Source: a candidate division FCPU426 bacterium
Lineage (GTDB): Bacteria; Oederibacteriota; PGYV01; Palsa-1178
DNA length: 8,257 bases
NCBI GenBank assembly: GCA_003167475.1
Contig: PMTB01000265.1
Coordinates: forward strand, 1-8,257
Reading direction: 5' to 3'
Under the pieces are notes generated by a model. The model was not told where the DNA came from. It did not search any database and saw only the letters and a program-made list of their open reading frames with translations. Both the position numbers and the translations under genes were made by a program. Every line of letters starts with the position of its first letter. Position 1 is the stretch's first letter. Below, piece by piece: positions 1 through 5,987 of the stretch.

Positions 1-21
1 ATCTTGTAAGTAAGGCAGGGT

Positions 22-50
22 TCGATACCCACGGCAGCTTGCTGCGGAGT
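22..50. repeat. Decayed hairpin repeat
   Basis: The core is a short perfect stem, GCAGC (34-38) and GCTGC (41-45), around a TT loop, inside the context GATACCCACGG...GGAGTTG. From memory, intergenic elements with a GATACCCC-GCAGCTTGCTGC-GGGGT hairpin occur in several uncultured Gram-negative genomes and resemble REP-type elements. In this copy the outer stem bases are mismatched, so it would be a degraded version. The GGTTCGAT stretch also recalls a tRNA T-arm, but no acceptor stem or CCA end follows. The assignment rests on motif recognition only. Confidence 0.35.
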
Positions 51-107
51 TGTTTAATTTTCGCCCGGATAAGTTATTTTTGCGTAAAAAAAACAGGAGG
101 GAAGTTG

Positions 108-323
108 ATGAAAGATAAATATAAATATGGTGTGGGTTTTTGGGCCGGCGGAGGGATTTACAGCCTGATAAATTTGATCCTTAATTTTAACGGCATCCCG
201 GGGAATAAGATCCTGTCTTATGATTATTTGATCACCGGTGTTGCCGTTGCCGGGCTGGTATTGAATGTATTTTTATTGATGAAAGACGGGCGAAAGCATT
301 TGATTAATACACTCCCAAAATAG
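108..323 (+). CDS. Small two-helix membrane protein, unknown function
   Basis: This is a 71-residue protein of unrecognised family. The ATG at 108 is chosen because a strong Shine-Dalgarno sequence, AGGAGGG (95-101), lies six bases upstream. An in-frame ATG at 39 would add 23 residues but has no ribosome site and overlaps the hairpin repeat. Two hydrophobic stretches are visible: about residues 8-27 (glycine-rich, FWAGGGIY followed by SLINLILNF) and about residues 39-58 (YLITGVAVAGLVLNVFLLM). They are separated by a short polar loop, and the tail is basic, suggesting a small inner-membrane protein with both ends on one side. It ends with TAG and stands alone, since no gene follows on the same strand for 600 bases. 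No function is inferred. The strong ribosome site argues that it is really translated. Confidence 0.6.
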   Translation: MKDKYKYGVGFWAGGGIYSLINLILNFNGIPGNKILSYDYLITGVAVAGLVLNVFLLMKDGRKHLINTLPK

Positions 324-364
324 AATTGACTTTATTTGTTATTCCGGATTTTCACGGGTTTCGC

Positions 365-393
365 GCGGTCTATTGACCCACGCGCTATTGTTC
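365..393 (+). repeat. CTATTG-type dispersed repeat, copy A
   Basis: GCGGTCTATTG (365-375) and CGCGCTATTGTTC (381-393) are found again, base for base, at 7561-7571 and 7576-7588. The linker is five bases here and four there. This copy is only the right-hand half of the larger palindromic cluster at 7502-7588; the CAATAG-bearing left half is absent. A 24-base match at 7.2 kb distance shows a dispersed intergenic repeat family in this genome. Its function is unknown. Confidence 0.6.
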
Positions 394-430
394 AGCAATT
401 TTGTCTAAATTTTGATGGAACCCTTAAACC

Positions 431-458
431 GGTTCGTATAATATAAATTACACGAACC
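431..458 (+). repeat. 28-bp dif-like palindromic site, copy 1
   Basis: The site reads GGTTCGTATAA, then TATAAA, then TTACACGAACC. The right arm is the reverse complement of the left except for one base, giving an 11-6-11 layout of exactly 28 bp, as in dif sites cut by XerC/XerD recombinases. Aligned by eye to E. coli dif, the left (XerC) arm matches at 9 of 11 positions, the right arm is more diverged, and about 18 of 28 match overall. A second copy in the same orientation lies at 5919-5946. Alternatives are an operator for a dimeric repressor or a small palindromic repeat family. Its position, 490 bases upstream of the nearest gene start, fits an operator poorly. Confidence 0.5.
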
Positions 459-859
459 AACCGGGTTTTTGGAAAAAATCAAAAACTAACTTCAGGATAA
501 GATGAAAACATGGATTCCAGAGCGTCAAGGCGGCCTTTGTTATACTGAATTTGTAGCACACAAAGCGTGTTTTGTGTCAAAATATCGATTTTAATCCTAA
601 GGCCATGCCAATCATTGTATTCCAATCATCTGCGTATGATTTTGCCGAAGTATACTTTGACCCCTTGTTTATTCCTCCTGTGATTAAAGTCGGCATAAAA
701 CGGAATGCAGGCGTGTTCAAATTGTGAAATAAAAATTAAAATGAAACAAAGATAAATCTTTCGATATGTTCGATGGCAGCGGCAAATCATACAACCTTGG
801 ATCTTCTGAGGGCGATTAGCCGGGCGAAGCGGCACTCCATAAAGTATGAAAGAGAGAAA

Positions 860-919
860 ATGAAAAGAATGATTTTATTTCGAAAATTGGCATGTAACAG
901 ATGCCAAAGAAGAGGTTGA
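860..919 (+). CDS. Possible 19-residue leader peptide before the ABC gene
   Basis: A 19-codon frame (begins MKRMILF, ends CNRCQRRG) finishes with TGA at 917-919, three bases before the GTG start of the ABC ATPase. An AGAGAG purine run precedes its ATG by about four bases. The ATPase ribosome site lies within the end of this frame, so translating ribosomes would pass over it, an arrangement compatible with translational coupling or a regulatory leader. The peptide is basic and contains a CxxC pair. No attenuator stem is evident. Random occurrence is quite possible at this length. Confidence 0.2.
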   Translation: MKRMILFRKLACNRCQRRG

Positions 920-922
920 AAA

Positions 923-1735
923 GTGATAAAACAAGATGATGTAATAATTAAGGTTAATAATTTATCAAAAAATTTCAAAATGGTGAACGCGGTAAAAAAT
1001 ATATCTTTTGAAGTAAAACAATCCGAAATATTCGCTTTTTTGGGGCCGAATGGGGCGGGTAAAACCACGACAATACAGATGCTGATAACCCTGCTTGCGC
1101 CGACAAGCGGCGACGCGGAAATTGATGGTTATAGTGTGGTTCGTCAGCCGGCTGAGGTACGGCGGGCTATCGGATATGTGCCCCAGATGCTCTCGGTTGA
1201 CGGCGCGCTGACCGTGCGGGAAAACCTTATGCTTATGGTGCGGCTTTATGATGTCCCGGGTCGGGAATGCGATGAGCGTATCAGGAAAATGCTTGCGTTC
1301 CTTGACCTGGAGAAATATGCCGGAAAACTCGTGCGGACGCTTTCCGGCGGGATGATCCGCAAACTGGAAATCGGGCAGGCCATGCTGCACCATCCGCGGG
1401 TTCTTTTTCTGGATGAGCCGACAACCGGGCTTGACCCCATAGCAAAACGCAGTATCTGGGAACACCTTAAAGAACTCCGGAATACATACGGCACAACTAT
1501 TTTCTTTTCGACGCACAATATGGATGAAGCCGAAGAGGCGTGTGACAGGATCGCTGTCATGAATGCGGGGGAAATCGCCGTTATAGGCGCGGTCGCCGAG
1601 CTTAAGGAAAAAACTAAAAAGAAGGACGCGACCCTTGAAGACGCGTTTGTGTTTTTTGCCGGGCATTCTTCAGTGGCTGACGGCAATTTTCATGATATAA
1701 AACAGACAAGGGAAACAGAACAGAGGTTGGGGTGA
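923..1735 (+). CDS. ABC exporter ATP-binding subunit (DrrA-type)
   Basis: This 270-residue ATPase powers an ABC-2 type exporter. All nucleotide-binding motifs are present in order: Walker A GPNGAGKTT (41-49), the Q-loop glutamine Q88 in YVPQ, the signature LSGGM (140-144), Walker B VLFLDEP with D164 and catalytic E165, the D-loop around GLD (169-171) and the H-loop H198. The domain layout and length match the DrrA/multidrug and lipid exporter ATPase group. The start is GTG at 923, chosen because AGAGG (911-915) lies seven bases upstream and the conserved domain begins soon after. The stop is TGA, and the permease starts four bases later, so the two are surely co-translated. Family members export antibiotics, lipids or polysaccharides; the substrate here cannot be told. 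The C-terminal 40 residues are poorly conserved and charged, as is usual in this group. Confidence 0.95.
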   Translation: MIKQDDVIIKVNNLSKNFKMVNAVKNISFEVKQSEIFAFLGPNGAGKTTTIQMLITLLAPTSGDAEIDGYSVVRQPAEVRRAIGYVPQMLSVDGALTVRENLMLMVRLYDVPGRECDERIRKMLAFLDLEKYAGKLVRTLSGGMIRKLEIGQAMLHHPRVLFLDEPTTGLDPIAKRSIWEHLKELRNTYGTTIFFSTHNMDEAEEACDRIAVMNAGEIAVIGAVAELKEKTKKKDATLEDAFVFFAGHSSVADGNFHDIKQTRETEQRLG

Positions 1736-1739
1736 AAAT

Positions 1740-2516
1740 ATGATGAATTATATGTCGCAACTTATCGTAAAAACATGGGTCATGGCCGAGATGGAGATTA
1801 GAAAGATACTTCACGATCCCACGGAGCTTATCACACGCGCCATACAGCCGATTCTATGGCTTGGTATTTTCGGGGAGGCAATGAGCGGGATCAGGGCAAT
1901 ACCGACGGGAGGGGTCACTTATATGCAGTTTATCACCCCGGGCATACTTACCCAGTCAGTGACATTTGTCGCGATATTTTATGGCTTGGCAATTATCTGG
2001 GAGAGGGATATGGGATTGCTGCAAAAGGTCCTGGTCACCCCGACACCACGCCTTGCGTTGGTGTGGGGAAAAATGATCTCTGCCGGCATGCGCGGTTTAA
2101 GCCAGGCTATTGTCATATTCATATTTGCAATTATCCTGCAGATCCACCTACTTATAACGCCGTTCTCGATACTCGGAGTTGTTTTGATCACAATGCTTGG
2201 CGCCGGATTTTTTACGGGGTTATCGATGATCATCGCGTCCATAGTGAAAACCCGCGAGCGCTTTATGGGGATAGGGCAGGTTCTCACCCTGCCGCTTTTT
2301 TTCGCATCCAATGCCATTTACCCTATCTCGATTATGCCGGCATGGCTCCAGATGGTGGCAAAAATGAACCCGCTCAGTTATATGGTTGACGGTATCCGGG
2401 CCTTGCTTGTGACCGGGAATGAATCACAACTTGCTTTTGATATTATTATCCTTTGTATAGCCACATTGATCATCTCTATTGTGAGCGCGTATATGTACCC
2501 AAAAGTAGTCGTCTGA
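1740..2516 (+). CDS. ABC-2 type exporter permease (DrrB-like)
   Basis: This 258-residue membrane protein forms the channel partner of the preceding ATPase; two copies would pair with two ATPases in the inner membrane. About six hydrophobic segments are seen, near residues 34-48, 69-87, 118-136, 142-168, 180-200 and 231-253. Landmarks of the ABC2_membrane family are the stretch ITPGIL...IIWERDMGLL followed by the conserved VTP (97-101 region), and the late NPLSYMVDGIRALL motif before the last helix. Start ATG at 1740 is followed by a second ATG; either could serve. GAGG (1723-1726) and GGGGTG (1729-1734) precede it within the end of the ATPase gene. The stop is TGA at 2514-2516. Exporters of this class often also have an HlyD-type adaptor; none is next to it here. 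Confidence 0.93.
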   Translation: MMNYMSQLIVKTWVMAEMEIRKILHDPTELITRAIQPILWLGIFGEAMSGIRAIPTGGVTYMQFITPGILTQSVTFVAIFYGLAIIWERDMGLLQKVLVTPTPRLALVWGKMISAGMRGLSQAIVIFIFAIILQIHLLITPFSILGVVLITMLGAGFFTGLSMIIASIVKTRERFMGIGQVLTLPLFFASNAIYPISIMPAWLQMVAKMNPLSYMVDGIRALLVTGNESQLAFDIIILCIATLIISIVSAYMYPKVVV

Positions 2517-2589
2517 GGTTTTTTAAACACGGTGACAGTCAATGCGGAAAATGGGTTGATTTTCATAAGCTTCAGGCCGGTATAAGAAA

Positions 2590-2649
2590 ATGAATACTAT
2601 TGAAAAACTAGCCGGATGAATGAACAAGGAAAGTGAAGGCGGAAAATAA
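2590..2649 (+). other. Two consecutive nine-codon mini-frames before the RND gene
   Basis: ATG at 2590 gives MNTIEKLAG and stops with TGA (2617-2619). The very next base begins a second ATG (2620) giving MNKESEGGK, which stops with TAA (2647-2649) sharing its last A with the RND start ATG. Both are in one frame, different from neither gene by any clear design. The GAAGG (2635-2639) ribosome site for the RND gene lies inside the second frame. This could allow translational coupling, or be coincidence; no homology is recognised. Confidence 0.15.
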
Positions 2650-5408
2650 TGGCAATATCAGACATTTCAATTAAAAATCCGGTAATGGCATGGATGATCT
2701 TTATCGGTATCTTTGTTTTCGGCGTAATTTCATATATGGGACTTGGGGTCAGCCAGATGCCTGATGTTGATTTTCCGGTGCTCAACGTCTCAACGACCTG
2801 GCCGGGCGCGGCGCCGGATGTGATGGAATCCACGGTCACGGACCCCATTGAAGAGGCTATAATGGGAGTGCAAGGGGTGACTGAAGTACGCTCTACATCA
2901 TCGCTGGGAATCTCCAGCATAGACGTCCAGTTTGACCTGTCTGTAAATATAGATGTGGCGGTCGGGCAGGTGCAGAGCAAAATAGCGGCGGCGCAAAAAA
3001 CCCTGCCGACAGACATATACCCGCCGGTAATTACAAAAACAAATTCCGATGATACGCCGATAATATGGATAGCGGCATCAGGAAGTGTGGATAAGAAGTT
3101 TTTGATGGAATATACCAGGGATGTCCTGACGGACGCGTTCTCAACAATACCCAATGTGGCCGCCATAACGCTGGGCGGATATCTTACGCCTACATTCAGG
3201 GTATGGCTCGATCCGGTTAAAATGAAGTCAAAGGAAATCACTTATGATGATATTATAAGCGCGGTAACATCCGGGCATGAGGAAGTGCCGGCGGGATTTT
3301 TTGACACGGGAACAAGGCAGATAAGCATAAGAGTGCCGGGAGAGGCGTCAAGCGCCGGTAGTTTTGAGAAGATAATAATACCCGAAAGGCACGGCTCGCC
3401 AATATGGAAAAAAATTGTAATAGGCGACGTGGCGAGGGTCGAGGACGGGCTTCAGGACCTGGTAAGCATATCAAGGTCAAACGGAGAACCCGCAATCGGG
3501 CTGGGGATAAGGAAACAGCCGGGTTCAAATTCGGTTGAAGTGGCGCATGCCATAAAGAAAAAGGTGGCGGATCTCCAGAAATATCTTCCCAAGGGCGTGA
3601 GCCTTACTGTCCGTTTTGATACATCCCAATTTATCGAGAATGCGGCGGACGACATGAGGTTCGTGCTGATCTTATCGGTTATACTTACTGCGATCGTATG
3701 CTGGCTTTTCCTGGGTTCATTCAGTTCCGCGATAAATATTTTTCTGACGATACCAATGGCCATACTCGGGGCGTTGTTTTGCATAAAGATGGCCGGTTTT
3801 ACCCTGAATACTTTTACATTCCTCGGGCTGTCGCTTGTTATAGGGATAGTTGTGGATGATGCTATTATGGTACTGGAAAACATAACCCGGCACAGGGAAG
3901 AGGGGGATAGCAGGGTGCAGGCGGCGATAAAAGGCGCGAGGGAAATAACTTTTGCCGCGCTTGCCGCGACAGTCGCTATCCTTGCCATATTTCTTCCCGT
4001 GATATTCATGCAGGGTGTCATAGGCAGATATTTTTTCCAGTTCGGCATAACAATATCGGCAGCCGTCGCGATATCCCTGCTCGGCGCGCTCACGGTGACC
4101 CCTATGTTCAGCGCCCAATTCCTGAAGACCCCAAAAAAAACGGATAAAAAATCATTTATGGACGGGATCATGGATTCTTTCCGTGTCTGGTATAAAAAGG
4201 TGCTTGCTGTATGCCTGAATAACAGGTGGAAAGTCGTCGTGGGCGCGTTTGTGTTTTTTGCGGTATCAATGGCATCGTTTTATTTTATTAAGGTTGAATT
4301 TGTGCCGTCCCAGGACATGTCGATGATGTCGATAACGGTTCAGACGCCGGCAGGTTCATCAATACACTTTGCCGACGATGTATTCAAAAACATTGAGGCG
4401 GCAATATCCACAAGGAAAGATGTTCTGGGCATGTATACAAGCATAAACAACACAGGCGGCAGCATGTCGCTTACGCTTAAACAGCCTGGAGACAGGCCTT
4501 ATGACCCGAAACTTGGCAGAAAACCGACGCAGTCGGATATAATGAACGAAGTCAGGCTGCAGATAAAAGCGGTACCCGGAGTGTCTGTGGTCGGCATTAT
4601 GGATATGTCGCTGATGGGATTTTCGGCAAGAAGAGGCTACCCGGTTGAGTTTATGCTGGAGGGGCAGGACTGGAATACGCTCTCCGGATTGTGTACTAAA
4701 ATGACCGATGACATGATAAAGACGGGCCTCATGGTTGACGCGGATGAGGACTATAAAACCGGGGTGAGCGAGGAACTTTTTATTCCGGACAGAAAAAAGG
4801 CTTTTAAACGCGGCGTAACCGTGCAAAACATATGCGATGCGATAGACGCGTTTTATGGATTCGAGCAGATCGCAAAATTCACAAACCCGGACAACGGCAA
4901 GCGTTATGGCGTGGTGGTCGAACTTGAGGATAAATACAGAACTAATCCGGATGATATTGACCTCATGCAGGTCAGGAATGACCAGGGACAGATAGTTAAT
5001 ATCGGCGATGTTATTACAAAGAAAGAAAATCCGACTGTCCTGTCATATACAAGGGAGAACAGGCAGAGGGCAATAAGGGTGTTCGCTAATGTAGCGCCCG
5101 GCAAATCACAGGGAGAGGCTATGGACGCTGTTAAAACACTGGCCAAAAAACTGCCCGAAGGATATCAAATATTTTTTACCGGGTCTTCACAGACGTTCCA
5201 GGATTCTTTCAGCAGCCTGTATATTGCCCTTATTCTGGGAATATTTGTGGCATATATGGTTCTCGGAACGCAATTTAACAGTTTTGTCCATCCTATAGCC
5301 GTGCTTCTTGCCTTGCCTTTCAGCCTTTCCGGGGCTTTTATAGCGCTTGCGCTGAGCGGAAAAACACTCAATGTATACAGCGCCATAGGGATAATACTTT
5401 TGATGTGA
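2649..5408 (+). CDS. RND efflux pump inner-membrane subunit (AcrB/HAE-1 type), cut by in-frame TGA
   Basis: This frame encodes 919 residues of a proton-driven RND pump of the hydrophobe/amphiphile efflux family. The first helix is near residues 12-34 and is followed by a long periplasmic porter region. Helix 4 carries the proton-relay pair D403 and D404 (LVIGIVVDDAIMVLEN), equivalent to AcrB D407/D408. A second large periplasmic part runs to about residue 870. The frame ends at TGA 5406-5408 in helix 10, immediately before IVKKNSILLVDF, whose lysine (K924) matches AcrB K940. Reading through the TGA gives 1044 residues, a normal full length. The start has GAAGG (2635-2639) nine bases upstream. 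The gene is read with the ABC genes, 132 bases after the permease. No membrane-fusion protein or TolC gene is adjacent. Without helices 10-12 the product should be inactive unless the TGA is read through, suppressed or a sequencing error. Confidence 0.93.
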   Translation: MAISDISIKNPVMAWMIFIGIFVFGVISYMGLGVSQMPDVDFPVLNVSTTWPGAAPDVMESTVTDPIEEAIMGVQGVTEVRSTSSLGISSIDVQFDLSVNIDVAVGQVQSKIAAAQKTLPTDIYPPVITKTNSDDTPIIWIAASGSVDKKFLMEYTRDVLTDAFSTIPNVAAITLGGYLTPTFRVWLDPVKMKSKEITYDDIISAVTSGHEEVPAGFFDTGTRQISIRVPGEASSAGSFEKIIIPERHGSPIWKKIVIGDVARVEDGLQDLVSISRSNGEPAIGLGIRKQPGSNSVEVAHAIKKKVADLQKYLPKGVSLTVRFDTSQFIENAADDMRFVLILSVILTAIVCWLFLGSFSSAINIFLTIPMAILGALFCIKMAGFTLNTFTFLGLSLVIGIVVDDAIMVLENITRHREEGDSRVQAAIKGAREITFAALAATVAILAIFLPVIFMQGVIGRYFFQFGITISAAVAISLLGALTVTPMFSAQFLKTPKKTDKKSFMDGIMDSFRVWYKKVLAVCLNNRWKVVVGAFVFFAVSMASFYFIKVEFVPSQDMSMMSITVQTPAGSSIHFADDVFKNIEAAISTRKDVLGMYTSINNTGGSMSLTLKQPGDRPYDPKLGRKPTQSDIMNEVRLQIKAVPGVSVVGIMDMSLMGFSARRGYPVEFMLEGQDWNTLSGLCTKMTDDMIKTGLMVDADEDYKTGVSEELFIPDRKKAFKRGVTVQNICDAIDAFYGFEQIAKFTNPDNGKRYGVVVELEDKYRTNPDDIDLMQVRNDQGQIVNIGDVITKKENPTVLSYTRENRQRAIRVFANVAPGKSQGEAMDAVKTLAKKLPEGYQIFFTGSSQTFQDSFSSLYIALILGIFVAYMVLGTQFNSFVHPIAVLLALPFSLSGAFIALALSGKTLNVYSAIGIILLM
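5406..5408 (+). other. In-frame TGA at a conserved glycine codon
   Basis: The codon series reads ATA CTT TTG ATG TGA ATA GTA AAA AAG AAC. RND pumps have glycine here (LLMG-IVKKN in MdtB-like proteins, IGLSAKN in AcrB). GGA to TGA is one substitution. The frame before and after is intact, with no indel. The gene has no other in-frame TGA in about 1040 codons and neighbouring genes end with TGA, so glycine recoding of TGA (code 25) is not supported. Confidence 0.85.
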
Positions 5409-5783
5409 ATAGTAAAAAAGAACTCGATCCTGCTCGTTGATTTTACAAACCAGCGCAGGGAAGAAGGCATGAACATTCGGGATGCACTGCTTGACGCATG
5501 CCCCATACGATTGAGGCCGATCATCATGACATCCATAGCCACTATTGCCGCGGCAATACCATCCGCAATCGCGATCGGGCACGGATCCGAAACGCGTTCG
5601 CCCATGGCATATGTTGTGATAGGAGGGGTGCTTTTTTCCACCATGCTTACACTTTTTGTGGTGCCATGTGCCTATAGCCTGCTAACGGCGTTTGAAAATA
5701 AGCAACATATGAAAGAGGTACGGAGCGCGATCAAGGAGCTTGACGATGCGGCAAAAACTGGGAACAATGAAAATAAGCCGTAA
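5409..5783 (+). pseudogene. C-terminal part of the RND pump beyond the TGA
   Basis: This stretch continues the same reading frame for 124 codons to TAA at 5781-5783. It starts with the rest of helix 10 (IVKKNSILLVDF), passes the conserved loop with RLRPIIMTS (the arginine-bearing helix 11 entrance), then helices 11 and 12 (ending near VVPCAYSLLTAF), and a charged cytoplasmic tail of about 30 residues. The first internal ATG is at 5469. AAGAAGG (5461-5467) sits only one base before it, which is too close for normal initiation, so separate translation is unlikely. Sequence conservation continues undiminished past the TGA, which implies that the stop is recent, is tolerated by readthrough, or is a base-call error. 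Confidence 0.8.
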
Positions 5784-5808
5784 TATGCTTTTTTTCCGCC
5801 GTAGATTT

Positions 5809-5838
5809 TTGACATTCCCGGAACCGATAGCATATAAT
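5809..5838 (+). promoter_or_regulatory. Near-consensus sigma-70 promoter with no clear target gene
   Basis: Perfect boxes TTGACA (5809-5814) and TATAAT (5833-5838) are separated by 18 bases. Transcription would start near 5845 and run rightward through the second dif-like site and then antisense to the MFS gene. No + strand gene with a ribosome site follows. The product could be a small or antisense RNA, or the promoter could serve genes inserted at the downstream site. Confidence 0.55.
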
Positions 5839-5918
5839 GAAATAAAAAGGGTTCAAAAGCAAGTGCGGAAATAAGTAAACTTGGCGAGAAAATATTTGAA
5901 TAAATTATGAAAAGATCC

Positions 5919-5946
5919 GGTTCGTATAATATTAATTACACGAACT
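5919..5946 (+). repeat. 28-bp dif-like palindromic site, copy 2
   Basis: The site reads GGTTCGTATAA, then TATTAA, then TTACACGAACT. It differs from copy 1 at two positions, one in the centre and the last base; both copies are preceded by CC. The orientation is the same, 5488 bases downstream. It lies between the convergent ends of the RND gene (5783) and the MFS gene (5988), a place where a repressor operator would make little sense but a recombination site would. On RNA it would fold into an 11-bp stem with a four-base loop; on the MFS transcript strand the one mismatch becomes a G-U pair, so it might also help end that transcript, although no T-run follows. Confidence 0.5.
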
Positions 5947-5987
5947 GGCTTGGCGTGAGATGGCGGCCGGTCCTGGAACGCCCGTTT

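Larger units (their letters stand above)
324..922. other. Gene-poor intergenic stretch
   Basis: About 600 bases carry no convincing protein gene; short frames on both strands lack ribosome sites and family resemblance. The stretch holds the CTATTG repeat (365-393), the first 28-bp dif-like site (431-458), a 7-bp inverted repeat ACACAAA/TTTGTGT (558-564 and 571-577) with no T-run, a small dyad AAAGAT-AA-ATCTTT (748-761), and a 19-codon open frame just before the ABC gene (860-919). I could not find a promoter with both boxes well matched and properly spaced, so the start of the ABC transcript is undetermined. Confidence 0.6.

Noticed and set aside
16..50. A tRNA-like T-arm (GGTTCGAT) suggesting a tRNA 3' end or attachment site at the window edge.
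   Set aside because: The flanking bases pair over only three positions and no acceptor stem or CCA follows; the hairpin-repeat reading fits better.
431..442. The TATAAT inside each dif-like site as a promoter -10 box.
   Set aside because: The best upstream -35 candidates are at spacings of 19 (weak box) and 23 bases, so a promoter function is not supported.
558..577. Inverted repeat ACACAAA/TTTGTGT as a terminator.
   Set aside because: The stem is short and AT-rich and no T-run follows; at most it is a weak operator candidate.
5406..5450. Selenocysteine insertion at the TGA.
   Set aside because: The position is glycine in the family, and no convincing SECIS-type stem-loop could be drawn in the bases right after the TGA.
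2649..5783. Alternative genetic code with TGA as glycine (code 25).
   Set aside because: Only one TGA occurs in about 1040 codons, and the ABC ATPase and permease frames end sensibly at TGA.
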